Origin: Ponticoccus litoralis
GTDB taxonomy: Bacteria; Pseudomonadota; Alphaproteobacteria; Rhodobacterales; Rhodobacteraceae
NCBI RefSeq assembly: GCF_039769985.1
Contig: NZ_JBDNCH010000002.1
Span: 1,798,001-1,862,000 of the forward strand
DNA: 64,000 nucleotides
Reading direction: 5' to 3'
Shown in pieces: positions 1 to 8,442 of the stretch. Numbering within the stretch: position 1 is the first letter of the stretch; every line of letters begins with the position of its first letter. A program made the translations under genes and the position numbers. A model generated the notes under the pieces. The model did no database searches, was not told the origin of the DNA, and saw nothing but the letters and a program-made list of their open reading frames with translations.

Positions 1-2
1 AA

Positions 3-38
3 CGCGATTACCTGGAAAGGCTGCTGGACCGGTTCTGA
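3..38 (+). CDS. C-terminal end of a gene cut by the window start
   Basis: The first bases can be read as the last eleven codons of a plus-strand frame, ending in TGA with the peptide RDYLERLLDRF. It is too short to identify. A plus-strand gene ending here would converge on the NYN-domain gene on the other strand. Confidence 0.35.
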   Translation, partial: RDYLERLLDRF

Positions 39-163
39 GACGCGCCCGCGTCGCCGGGCCACCGCGCGGTGGCTTTGCGGGATTTCAATGTTCCCCCTCC
101 CTACCGCCCTCTACCCTATGGTGAGTCGGTAAAGCATTCGTGGACGCCCGTTGTCCCGGAAGA

Positions 164-222
164 GGGGGCTCTGCCCCCGCGCCTGCGGCGCTCCCCCGAG
201 GGTATTTGGAAGACCAAAGAAG
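164..222 (+). repeat. GC-rich dispersed intergenic element, copy 1
   Basis: The element begins with a GGGGGC-TCT-GCCCCC hairpin, continues with a second small hairpin (GCGCC-TGC-GGCGC), and ends with a CCCCCGAGGGTATTT-type tail running into AAAGAAG. A nearly identical sequence lies inverted at 28421-28477. It fills most of the gap between two convergent gene ends. The rest of 39-334 shows no gene. Confidence 0.75.
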
Positions 223-334
223 AGGGGGCGGCGCGGCCTTCGGCTGGACGCGGGCTGCTGCGGGGGTGGTCGCAGCGCAGTTGGTCCGAAGGCCCGGCAG
301 GATCTTCGTGTCGCGGCAGGAGCGGCGGGAGGCC

Positions 335-1042
335 TCAGTCCACGCGCCGCACCAGAAGCTGGTTGCCGGAGGAGGATTTTCGGGTCTCGAAGACCTTCAA
401 CTCGCCCACGAGGTCGGAGAGCTTGCGCTTGCCGTAGGTGCGCGTGTCGAAATCCGGGTTTGCCGCCGTGATCACCTGGCCGATGTCGCCCAGGCGATAC
501 CAGTCGTCGTCCTGTTCGATTGCATCCATCGCCTTGAAGATGAGGTCGCGCACCTCGGTCAGGTCGTGCTTCTTCTTCGGCTTCGCCTCGGTGCCCTTTT
601 CGGGTGCGCTGTCGAGGTTTTCCAGGAAGATGAACCGTTTGCAGGCCTTTCGGAAGGCATCCGGGGTCTTTTGCATGCCCATGCCGAAGACATCGAGACC
701 CTGTTCGCGGATGCGGCTGGCCAGCCGGGTGAAGTCGGAATCCGACGAGACCAGCACGAAGCCGTCGAAGCGGTCGCGGTGCATCAGGTCCATCGCGTCG
801 ATCACCAGCGCGATGTCGCTGGCGTTCTTGCCGACGGTATTGGCGGGCGAGTGGTGCGGCACCAGACCGAATTCCGCCTGCACCTTGTTCCATCCCGACA
901 TCTGCTGGCTGGAAAAATCGCCGTAGCACCGGCGGACCGAGGCCTCGCCCAGTGTCGCGATCTCGTCGAAGATCGCCTTGGTGTAGCGCGGCGATGTATT
1001 GTCGGCGTCGATCAGGACCGCCAGGAGCTTGCTGTCTGCCAT
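335..1042 (-). CDS. NYN domain protein (LabA/DUF88-like RNase fold) with C-terminal OST-HTH-like region
   Basis: The 235-residue protein starts with LAVLIDADN, the first acidic motif of the NYN (PIN-like) nuclease fold. A second acidic motif, VSSDSDF, lies near residue 105, followed by a glycine-rich FGMGMQKTP segment. These acidic residues would bind the metal ion for RNA cleavage. The last 80 residues are charged and helix-rich, consistent with an OST-HTH/LOTUS RNA-binding domain, as in other bacterial LabA-like proteins. It is a single gene read toward the window start. Substrate and role are unknown for this family in Rhodobacteraceae. Confidence 0.85.
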   Translation of the reverse strand: MADSKLLAVLIDADNTSPRYTKAIFDEIATLGEASVRRCYGDFSSQQMSGWNKVQAEFGLVPHHSPANTVGKNASDIALVIDAMDLMHRDRFDGFVLVSSDSDFTRLASRIREQGLDVFGMGMQKTPDAFRKACKRFIFLENLDSAPEKGTEAKPKKKHDLTEVRDLIFKAMDAIEQDDDWYRLGDIGQVITAANPDFDTRTYGKRKLSDLVGELKVFETRKSSSGNQLLVRRVD

Positions 1043-1114
1043 GTGGCCTCCGTTGTTGGTGCCTTCCTAACCCGGCGGGGCCGCGGATGCGAGGGCCGGG
1101 TTGGGAAACGACAA

Positions 1115-1137
1115 AGGCCGGGGACAATCCCCGGCCT
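1115..1137 (-). terminator. Rho-independent terminator of the small secreted protein gene
   Basis: A perfect 10-bp stem (AGGCCGGGGA / TCCCCGGCCT) with a CAA loop lies 26 bp past the stop codon of the gene at 1163. On the minus strand it runs into TTTGTCG. Confidence 0.8.
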
Positions 1138-1162
1138 CGCGTCGTTCAGGTTCCGGCGCCGA

Positions 1163-1564
1163 TTACATCTCGGGCAGCACGGTGCAATCGACCACGCCAT
1201 CGGTCAGGCTGGCATAGAGCGGTTCGAAGGTTTCCATCGAGCCGGTCACCTTCATCGAGCCGTCGGTGATCATGTCGCCGACCAGCGGGGTCACCAGCTT
1301 GTTGCCGCAGATCGACATGCTCATCTGGGCGCCCGGGTTGGCGGCCACGGCCTCGGTCAGCCACAGCGCCGCATCCGGTGTCAGGTCGACGCCGAGGGTC
1401 GGGCCTGCGGGGGTCGCCTCGAGCTCGCTGAGAAGAACCTCCTGGTTCGAAACCTCGCGCGACATCTCGCCGACGTTCAGGGTCAGGTAGGGCGCCTGCT
1501 GGGCGGCAGCGGCGGTTCCGAGGATCATGGCAGCGCCGACGATGGCGGTTTTGGTCAGGGTCAT
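1163..1564 (-). CDS. Small secreted protein of unknown function
   Basis: I place the start at the ATG of MTLTKTAIVGAAMILG rather than the longer frame, because this gives a normal Sec signal peptide ending near AAAAQQ. The mature part is about 110 residues and acidic, with two cysteines (SICGN and VDCTVLPEM) that could form a disulfide. I recognise no family. It sits alone, followed by a strong terminator, and is probably periplasmic. Confidence 0.75.
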   Translation of the reverse strand: MTLTKTAIVGAAMILGTAAAAQQAPYLTLNVGEMSREVSNQEVLLSELEATPAGPTLGVDLTPDAALWLTEAVAANPGAQMSMSICGNKLVTPLVGDMITDGSMKVTGSMETFEPLYASLTDGVVDCTVLPEM

Positions 1565-1633
1565 GGGGTCAGTCCTTTCGTCACAGGTTCTGCACGCCAA
1601 CGCCCTGCCGGGGCTGAAAGTTCATTTGCGCGG

Positions 1634-2125
1634 TCACAGTTCCTTGAACATCACCAGAGCATCCACGCGGCCCTTGTCCGGATGCCGGAAGGCGCCGGGC
1701 AGGCGGTCGACGGTCTGGAACCCGGCGCGCTGCCATATCTCAATGGCCCGCGTGTTGGTGGCCACGACAAAGTTGTACTGCATGGCGGCGAAGCCCTGCC
1801 GCCGCGCCTCGTCCAGCGAGGCATCCAGCATCCGCCGCGCCACGCCGCGCCCGCGGGCCGCCCCGGTGGTGCAGTATCCGGCATTGCAGACGTGGCTGCC
1901 GTTGCCGGGCTGGTTGGGCCGCAGGTAGAAGCAGCCCAGCGGCTCCCCGGCCTCTTCGGCGATCCAGACCCGGGCGGTCTCGGGCCAGAAATAGGCCAGC
2001 CCGCCCGCGATCCCGCCGTCGGGGTCGGCGCAGAAATAGGCGCCGCTTTCCACCGTCGGGCGGATGATCTCCCAGACCAGCGCATCGTCGGCGCCGCGTG
2101 CCGCTTCTCTCAGGGTCAGGCTCAT
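1634..2125 (-). CDS. GNAT family N-acetyltransferase
   Basis: This 163-residue protein carries the acetyl-CoA-binding loop ARGRGVARRMLDASL near residue 100. A conserved N-T-R-A-I-E-x-W-x-x-A-G-F region, typical of GNAT motif B, follows. Its ATG overlaps the stop of the upstream channel gene in an ATGA arrangement, so the two are almost certainly co-translated. The substrate cannot be read from sequence. I chose the ATG at 2125 because the longer frame only extends into the channel gene. Confidence 0.88.
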   Translation of the reverse strand: MSLTLREAARGADDALVWEIIRPTVESGAYFCADPDGGIAGGLAYFWPETARVWIAEEAGEPLGCFYLRPNQPGNGSHVCNAGYCTTGAARGRGVARRMLDASLDEARRQGFAAMQYNFVVATNTRAIEIWQRAGFQTVDRLPGAFRHPDKGRVDALVMFKEL

Positions 2126-2883
2126 AGCTGGCCCTCCGTTTCGATGTTCATGACCTTGCCGCAGTGCTTGCAGTGCACCGCGTCGGCATCGTGCAGCACA
2201 AGCCCGCAGCGGGTGCAAGGCACGCGCAGTTTGTCGGGCCGGAAGAGCACGGTCACCAGCCGCAGGAACAGGGTGATCCCGAACAGCATCACCACAACCG
2301 AGATCATCCGCCCCAGCGTGCCCTGCAGGGTGATGTCGCCAAAGCCGGTGGTGGTCAGGGCCGTCACGGTGAAATAGAGCGCATCGGCAAAGTTGCGGAT
2401 CTGCGGGTTGGTCAGGTGCTGGGTCGCGTAGACCAGCCCGGTCATGATGAAGATGAAGACCGACAGGTTCAGGACGGCAAGGATGATGTCCTCGTTGCGC
2501 CGGAAGTAGGGGAAATCCTGCCGCAGCCGTTCCGACAGTTGATAGGTATGCAGCAGGCGCAGCGTCCGCAGCACGCGCATGAAGCCCAGCCCCTCGCCCG
2601 CCAGCGGCGCAAGAAAGGACACGATGGCCACCATGTCCGCGACAGTGTTCAGCCGGGTCAGCAGCCGCCAGCGGTTGGTCGAGATCCAGATCCGCGCGGA
2701 GAAATCGGCGAGGATGACGATGCCGAAGAGCACGTCGATGGTTTCGACCACCGGCCCGTGGTTCGAGAAGGAGGTCAGGATCACATAGAGGATCGTGACC
2801 ACGTCGAAGGCCAGAAGCGCATAGCGGAACCTGTGCGCCGCGTCGCTGTCTCCGGCATAAAGGCCCCTTATCCGGTTGCGCAT
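2122..2883 (-). CDS. Voltage-gated-type K+ channel with C-terminal zinc ribbon
   Basis: The 253-residue membrane protein has a six-helix layout. An S4-like segment (RVLRTLRLL, arginines every third residue, near residue 110) is followed by S5, a pore helix and the selectivity filter TTTGFGD near residue 180. The tail after S6 (about residues 218-242) holds two CxxC pairs (CTRCG and CKHCGK), a rubredoxin/zinc-ribbon-like knuckle not found in the standard channel. The coupled acetyltransferase gene starts inside its stop codon. The zinc-ribbon tail may serve regulation or assembly; this is inferred. Confidence 0.88.
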   Translation of the reverse strand: MRNRIRGLYAGDSDAAHRFRYALLAFDVVTILYVILTSFSNHGPVVETIDVLFGIVILADFSARIWISTNRWRLLTRLNTVADMVAIVSFLAPLAGEGLGFMRVLRTLRLLHTYQLSERLRQDFPYFRRNEDIILAVLNLSVFIFIMTGLVYATQHLTNPQIRNFADALYFTVTALTTTGFGDITLQGTLGRMISVVVMLFGITLFLRLVTVLFRPDKLRVPCTRCGLVLHDADAVHCKHCGKVMNIETEGQL

Positions 2884-3077
2884 CGCGTTATCCTGATGTC
2901 GTTTGGGCTGAAACTGGCAGAAACCGCCCCTGTCGCCAAGCTTTGGCTGGTATCCGGCCTGCCCCGGGCTATGTCCGCGCTGGACAGTGGGGCGCAGGGC
3001 CCCGGGCCGGTCGCATGCTTCCGCAGGCAGAACACCGGGGCGCCCCTGCCGGGCAGAACGACAAGACACGTGGTGAC

Positions 3078-5543
3078 ATGACGATATTCAGATTTTGGCT
3101 CCTGACGCTGGTGGCGCTTGTGACGCTGGCGCTGGGGTCCCTCTCGCCTTCCGGCGCCTTGGCTCAGGACGCAGAGGCGACGCCGCCGCCGCCCAGCAGC
3201 CTCGATCTGCTGCTGGACGTCATCGAGGATGACCAAAGCCGCGCCGCGCTGATCGAGGAGTTGCGCGCCGCGCAGCAGACGGCGGAGAAACCGGTTGGCG
3301 ACGGGGTCGTGGATGCCCTTGCCGGAGAGCAGGCGCCGCCGCCCGAAGCGCTGTCCTTCAGCCGCCGCATTGCCCTGATCACGCAGGAGGTGGCGGAAAG
3401 CTCTGCCGCGCGTCTGGCCGCGCTCTGGGCGCAGCTGAACACCATCCCCGCTGTCTTCGACGGCTTCAGCGGCAACGAGGCCGGTGTGCTGGTCGAGGCG
3501 CTGCAACAGCTTGCGCTGATCATCGTCGTGACGGTGGCGGTCTATCTGGTGCTGCGGCGCATGGGCAAGGCGCTGTACCGGCGCATGGGGGCCAGCGCGG
3601 CGGAAAGCGGGGTGGTCCGGACGGTCATGCTGTTCCTTGCCTCGGGGCTGATCGACGCGCTGATCGTCGTCGTCGCCTGGGCCACCGGCTACCTGATCGC
3701 CACGCTGTTCCTGGGCAACTTCGGCGAGATCGGCATTCGCCAGACGCTGTATCTCAATGCCTTCCTGCTGGTCGAGATGGCCAAGGTCGTCATGCGCATG
3801 GCCCTGTCCCCCAGCGCCCGCGACCTGCGCCCGCTTCCGGTTTCGGACGAGGCGGCGGCCTATCTGGCAAGCCGGCTGAACTGGATCATCAGCCTTGTCG
3901 GCTATGGCCAGCTTCTGGTGGTGCCGATCCTCAATGCCAATGTCTCGCTGGCCGCCGGTCGCGCGCTCTCGGCGCTGGTGGCGCTGGTGGTCGTGGCGAT
4001 TGCCATCTGGATGGTGCTGCGCAACCGCAGGCCGGTGGCCGAGTGGCTGCAGCGCGGCGCGCAGCCCGTCCACCACCACGCGGCAGAGCAGCACCTTGCC
4101 CAGACCGGAACCCCCGCGACGGTGACCGAGGACGGGATCGTGGTCGAGGAAGGCGCCGTCCTGACGGAACGGGCGGTTGCGGCGGATGGCTCTGTCCTGG
4201 CCGAGGGGCCGATGCCGGCAGAGCGCCGCCTTTCCACGGCGGAGGCGCCGGAGACCGAGGACACGCCAGAGGAGTTTCCGATGGCAGAGCCCGAAGCCGA
4301 CGCCGAGCTGGACCAGCGGCGCGGGGGCGCGCTGGGTTTCCTGATGCGGCACTGGCACTGGCCGGTGCTACTGTATCTGGTGGTGATGCTGATGCTGGTG
4401 CTGGTGCAGCCCGCCGATGCCGCCTTCCGGTCGCTCATGAACTCGGGTCAGGTGCTGGTGGTCATCCTGCTGGGAATCACCCTGTCGGGTATCCTGACCC
4501 GCGCCATGGTCCGCGGCGTGCAACTGCCCGAGGCCGTGAACGCCCGCCTGCCGCTTCTGGAGCGGCGGCTGAACACCTTCGTGCCCAAGGCGCTTTTCGT
4601 GCTGCGGGCGCTGATCTTCGTCGGCGTGGTCGCCATTGCGCTGAACGCCATCAACCTGATCGACCTGCGGGCCTGGATGGCCAGCCAGATCGGGTTGCGC
4701 CTGACCGGCACGATCTTCTCGGTCGGCGCGGTGCTGCTGGTCGCCTTCATCATCTGGGTCGCCATGACGTCCTGGGTGGATTACCGCCTGAACCCCGAGT
4801 TCGGCACCGTCGCCACGGCCCGGGAAAAGACCCTGCTGACGCTGGCCCGCAACGCCTTCACCATCGCGCTTTTCGTGATCACGCTGATGTTCGTGCTGTC
4901 CGAGATCGGGCTGGACATCGCGCCGCTTCTGGCCTCTGCCGGGGTGCTGGGCCTTGCCATCGGTTTCGGCGCGCAGAAGCTGGTGCAGGACATCATCACC
5001 GGCATCTTCATCCAGTTCGAGAACGCGATGAACGTGGGTGACGTGGTGACGGCGGGCAGCACCACCGGCGTGGTGGAAAAGCTGACGATCCGCTCTGTCT
5101 CGCTGCGCGACGTCAGCGGGGCCTATCACCTGATCCCCTTCTCCTCGGTCGACATGGTGTCGAACTTCATGCGCGATTTCGGCTATTTCGTCTGCGACAT
5201 GGGCGTGGCCTACCGCGAGAACATCGCGGATGTGAAACAGGCGATGCACGATGCCTTCGACATGCTGCGGGCCGACCCCGAGCAGGCCGCGAAGATCATG
5301 GACGAGCTGGAATGGTTCGGCGTGAATGCCTTCGGCGACAGCGCCGTCGTGGTGCGCGCCCGGATCAAGTGCGAGCCGGGCACGCAGTGGGGTGTGGGGC
5401 GCGCATACAACGGCTACCTCAAGCAGGTCTTCGACGAGCGCAACATCGAGATCCCCTTCCCGCATCAGACCATCTTCCTGGGCGAATCGAAGCAGGGCGC
5501 GACTCAGCCCTTCCACGTCCGCACGGCCCCGGAAGAAAGCTGA
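3078..5543 (+). CDS. Large MscS-family mechanosensitive channel
   Basis: The 821-residue protein begins with a signal peptide (cleavage likely after GALAQ), then a periplasmic helical region and many transmembrane segments. An acidic insert rich in Glu/Pro lies around residues 330-430. The conserved pore-lining TM3 and start of the beta domain, LGLAIGFGAQKLVQD, lie near residue 625, followed by the cytoplasmic MscS vestibule. It should release solutes on hypo-osmotic shock. The ATG at 3078 is chosen because it yields the signal peptide. A perfect terminator hairpin follows directly. The closest relatives by layout are the long MscS paralogues (YbdG/YnaI/MscK size class). Confidence 0.9.
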   Translation: MTIFRFWLLTLVALVTLALGSLSPSGALAQDAEATPPPPSSLDLLLDVIEDDQSRAALIEELRAAQQTAEKPVGDGVVDALAGEQAPPPEALSFSRRIALITQEVAESSAARLAALWAQLNTIPAVFDGFSGNEAGVLVEALQQLALIIVVTVAVYLVLRRMGKALYRRMGASAAESGVVRTVMLFLASGLIDALIVVVAWATGYLIATLFLGNFGEIGIRQTLYLNAFLLVEMAKVVMRMALSPSARDLRPLPVSDEAAAYLASRLNWIISLVGYGQLLVVPILNANVSLAAGRALSALVALVVVAIAIWMVLRNRRPVAEWLQRGAQPVHHHAAEQHLAQTGTPATVTEDGIVVEEGAVLTERAVAADGSVLAEGPMPAERRLSTAEAPETEDTPEEFPMAEPEADAELDQRRGGALGFLMRHWHWPVLLYLVVMLMLVLVQPADAAFRSLMNSGQVLVVILLGITLSGILTRAMVRGVQLPEAVNARLPLLERRLNTFVPKALFVLRALIFVGVVAIALNAINLIDLRAWMASQIGLRLTGTIFSVGAVLLVAFIIWVAMTSWVDYRLNPEFGTVATAREKTLLTLARNAFTIALFVITLMFVLSEIGLDIAPLLASAGVLGLAIGFGAQKLVQDIITGIFIQFENAMNVGDVVTAGSTTGVVEKLTIRSVSLRDVSGAYHLIPFSSVDMVSNFMRDFGYFVCDMGVAYRENIADVKQAMHDAFDMLRADPEQAAKIMDELEWFGVNAFGDSAVVVRARIKCEPGTQWGVGRAYNGYLKQVFDERNIEIPFPHQTIFLGESKQGATQPFHVRTAPEES

Positions 5544-5566
5544 GGTCTGCGGTCAGACGCTGTCTG

Positions 5567-5600
5567 GCGCCCCCCGCAGAGGTCTGCGGGGGGCGCTTTC
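5567..5600 (+). terminator. Intrinsic terminator of the MscS-type channel gene
   Basis: A perfect 14-bp stem (GCGCCCCCCGCAGA and its complement) with a GG loop is followed by TTTC, 23 bp after the stop codon. Confidence 0.85.
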
Positions 5601-5696
5601 CGTCTGGGCGGCCCGGGCGGGCTGGCCGCCGGCAGAGGGCCGTGCGGCGCAGAAGGCGCGCAGAGCGGACTCGACTCGGCCCGTATCGACATTGTA

Positions 5697-5711
5697 GAAC
5701 GTAAAGTGAAC
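5697..5711 (+). promoter_or_regulatory. LexA (SOS) box of Rhodobacter type
   Basis: Exact GAAC-GTAAAGT-GAAC lies 20 bp upstream of the imuB start. GAAC-N7-GAAC (the complement reads GTTC-N7-GTTC) is the published alphaproteobacterial LexA operator. Its place just before an SOS-type polymerase gene supports it being functional. Confidence 0.88.
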
Positions 5712-5730
5712 ATATGCTGTCGATTCCCGC

Positions 5731-7387
5731 ATGCCCGCCCGCCGTATCCTCTCGCTCTGGTTTCCCCGCCTCGGTGCCGAACGCCTGATCCGGGCAGAGC
5801 CGCACCTGGCCGAACTGCCCTTTGCCACGGTGGACGAGGATGGCCCGGCGCAGGTGCTGGGGTCGCTGTCGCTGGCGGCCTCGCAGGCGGGGCTTTATCC
5901 GGGGCAGCCGCTGCGCGACGCCTACGCCATGTGCGCCGACCTGCTGACGCGGCCCCGCGTGGCGCATCGCGAGGCCGCCTTCCTTGGCACGCTGCACCGC
6001 TGGGCGGGCAAGTTCTCGCCCTGGGTTTCGGCGGAGCCGCCCGCCGCGCTGGTGATCGACCTGACCGGTTGCGCGCATCTCTTCGGCGGCGAAGAGGCGC
6101 TGGCCACGCAGGTGGTGCAGGATTGCGCCGACCTCGGGCTGACGGCGCGGGTGGGCATCGCCGACACGCTGGGCGGGGCATGGGCGCTGGCGCGCTACGC
6201 GGGGGCACGGCCCGGGACGGCGCGCACGGGCGATGCCATCGACCGAGGAGGCGCCCGCCACCCGCGCCCGCGCCGGCAAGCGCCGCCACTGGGAGCGCGG
6301 TGGCGCCACCCTGCCCCCGGCGGTGCGGGCCACCGGCGCGGGCACCATCGCCCGGCCCGGAGAGACCTGGCGCGCGCTGGCGCCGCTGCCGGTGGCGGCC
6401 CTGCGGCTGGACGCGGCGACCTGCGAACAGCTGAACCGGCTGGGCCTGCGCCGGGTGCAGGACCTGCTGGGGCTGCCGCGCGCCAGCGTCACCCGCCGCT
6501 TCGGGCGCGGCCTTCTGGACCGGCTCGATCAGGCGCTGGGCAGCGCGCAGGAACCGGTCTCTCCGACCGCGCCGCCCCGGCGCTTTGCCGTCCGCCTGAC
6601 CCTTCCCGATCCGATCGGGCTGGAAGAGGACGTGACAGAGGCGCTGCGGCGGATGACAGAGCGTCTGTGCACCCTTCTGACGGGGCAGGGGCGTGGCGCG
6701 CGGGTGCTGCGGGTCGAGGCGCACCGCTGCGATCATGTCATGCAGTGGCAGGTGGTGACCGCCGCCGTGGCCAGCGCCGAGGCGGCGCGGCTGATGGATC
6801 TCTTGCGGATGCGGGTCGGGGCCTTCGACGCGGGCCCGGGCATCGACATGCTGCGGCTGGAAGCGGTGCAGCACGAGCCGCTGCACGCCCGCACCGCCGC
6901 CGGCCACCTCGAGGCAGCGGCCCAAGGCGCCCGGCGCCCGGCGGGCGGTGCGGCGCTGGAGGACCTGATCGGGCGGCTCGGCGCGCGGCTGGGGATGGAG
7001 GCGGTGACCCGCCGCCACCCGGCGCAAAGCCACATCCCCGAGAAGGCCGCGCAGGTGCTGGCGGCGGCATGGTCGGCCCCGGCGCCGGACTGGCCCGCGC
7101 CGCCGGGGCCGCGCCCGCTGATGCTCTGGCCGCCGGAACCGGTCATGGCGCCCGACGTGCCGCGCCCGCCCGAGCGGCTGCGCTGGCGCCGCCGCGACTG
7201 GCGGGTGACGCAGGCCACCGGGCCGGAACGCATCCTGCCGGAATGGTGGTTCGACGACCCGGAGTGGCGCAGCGGCCCGCGCGACTACTGGCTTGTGGAT
7301 ACCGATCACGGGGAACGGCTGTGGCTGTACTACGCCCATGGCGACAGGCTGTCCCCGGGCTGGTTCTGTCAGGGCAGCTTCGCCTGA
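5731..7387 (+). CDS. imuB: ImuB-like Y-family DNA polymerase homologue (frameshifted)
   Basis: The two halves of this protein lie in different frames. Residues 1-170 (MPARRILSLWFPRLGAERLI through the DAID motif) are in one frame. The remaining roughly 380 residues (thumb, little-finger and C-terminal region ending LSPGWFCQGSFA) are in the next. The shift falls near 6244 and is repaired by removing one C. ImuB works with ImuA and DnaE2 in damage-induced mutagenesis, using its clamp-binding and DnaE2-interacting surface rather than catalysis. A LexA box precedes it. Neither imuA nor dnaE2 is next to it, which is unusual because the three are often one cassette. The break is probably a sequencing error, but a real pseudogene cannot be excluded. 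Confidence 0.85.
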
Positions 7388-7396
7388 CCCGGGCGC

Positions 7397-7438
7397 CGGA
7401 TTTTCGAAAATCCGGGCAAATGTCTTCGAAGACATTTG
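7397..7438. repeat. Paired-palindrome element, locus 1
   Basis: Two self-complementary arms follow each other: CGGATTTTC/GAAAATCCG (7397-7414) and CAAATGTCTTC/GAAGACATTTG (7417-7438), two bases apart. They sit between imuB and serB, where they could end the imuB transcript. The second palindrome shares its GTCTTC core with the loci at 8395 and 42445. Confidence 0.8.
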
Positions 7439-7501
7439 GCGCTCTGGTCAAGCGGGGCGCTTGATGCCAAAACCGCGCCGAAACCGGCAAAGGGACCGCC
7501 C

Positions 7502-8359
7502 ATGTTCATCGTATCGCTGATCGCCCGGCCCGGCGGGCTTGATGCCGCCCTCGTCGAAAGCCTCCGCAACGCCTGCGGTGGCGGCACCGTGGACTGGCTG
7601 GCCCCGGACGAGGCGGCGGAATTCCCGGTCGCGACGTGCCCCGCCGAGTTCGACCGGCTCCGCGCAGAGGTGGCCGATATGGCCGACCTGAACCTCGTGG
7701 CCGCCGAAGGGCGCCGCAAGCGGATGCTTCTGGCGGATATGGACAGCACCATGATCCAGCAGGAGTGCATCGACGAACTGGCCGAAGAGGCCGGGGTGGG
7801 CGCCCATGTCAAGGACATCACCGCGCGGGCGATGAATGGCGAGCTGGATTTCGAGGGCGCCCTGATCGAGCGGGTCGCCCTGCTGAAGGGCCTGCCCGAG
7901 GCGGTCATCGACCGTGTGGTCGAGACCCGCATCACCCTGATGCCCGGCGGTCGGACCCTGCTGGACCGCATGCATGCGGAAGGCGGGCACTGCGCGCTGG
8001 TCTCGGGCGGGTTCACCGCTTTCACCGGGCGGGTCGCGGCGCTGCTGGGCTTCGACGAGAACCAGGCCAATACCCTGCTGGTCGAAGACGGCCTGCTGAC
8101 CGGAGAGGTCGGGCGCCCGATCCTTGGCCGCGAGGCCAAGGTGCAGGCGCTGGAGACGATCACCGCGCGGCTGGGCCTCACCCCCGCGGAGGTGCTCGCG
8201 GTGGGCGACGGGGCCAACGATCTGGGCATGCTGGGCCGCGCGGGCATGGGCGTCGCCCTGCATGCCAAGCCCAGCGTTCAGGCGCAATGCGAGTTGCGCG
8301 TGAACCACGGCGACCTGACCGCGCTGTTGTACCTGCAGGGCTACATGCGCGACTGGTGA
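7502..8359 (+). CDS. serB: Phosphoserine phosphatase
   Basis: The 285-residue HAD phosphatase has the catalytic motif DMDST at residues 79-83, the serine motif in ALVSGGF, and the C-terminal GDGANDLGML metal-binding motif. An N-terminal region of about 70 residues resembles the short ACT-like extension of bacterial SerB. It catalyses the last step of serine synthesis, phosphoserine to serine. I chose the ATG at 7502 because the upstream extension is poor in similarity and overlaps the palindrome element. The frame is intact. Confidence 0.95.
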   Translation: MFIVSLIARPGGLDAALVESLRNACGGGTVDWLAPDEAAEFPVATCPAEFDRLRAEVADMADLNLVAAEGRRKRMLLADMDSTMIQQECIDELAEEAGVGAHVKDITARAMNGELDFEGALIERVALLKGLPEAVIDRVVETRITLMPGGRTLLDRMHAEGGHCALVSGGFTAFTGRVAALLGFDENQANTLLVEDGLLTGEVGRPILGREAKVQALETITARLGLTPAEVLAVGDGANDLGMLGRAGMGVALHAKPSVQAQCELRVNHGDLTALLYLQGYMRDW

Positions 8360-8394
8360 CGGCCTGCGGGCGCGCGGTGCCCGGTGCCGGTGGC

Positions 8395-8438
8395 GGAAAT
8401 CGCGCCGATTTCCGGTGCGAAGTCTTCGAAGACTTCGC
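8395..8438. repeat. Paired-palindrome element, locus 2
   Basis: Arm one is GGAAATCG-CGC-CGATTTCC (8395-8413). Arm two is GCGAAGTCTTC and its complement (8417-8438). It fills the gap between the convergent serB and asparaginase genes and ends only 4 bp before the asparaginase stop, so it may terminate both transcripts. Confidence 0.8.
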
Positions 8439-8442
8439 GCGT

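Noticed and set aside
69..2377. Plus-strand frames opposite the NYN, secreted, GNAT and channel genes
   Set aside because: They are shadows: Arg/His/Gly-rich translations without motifs, while the minus-strand frames show family motifs.
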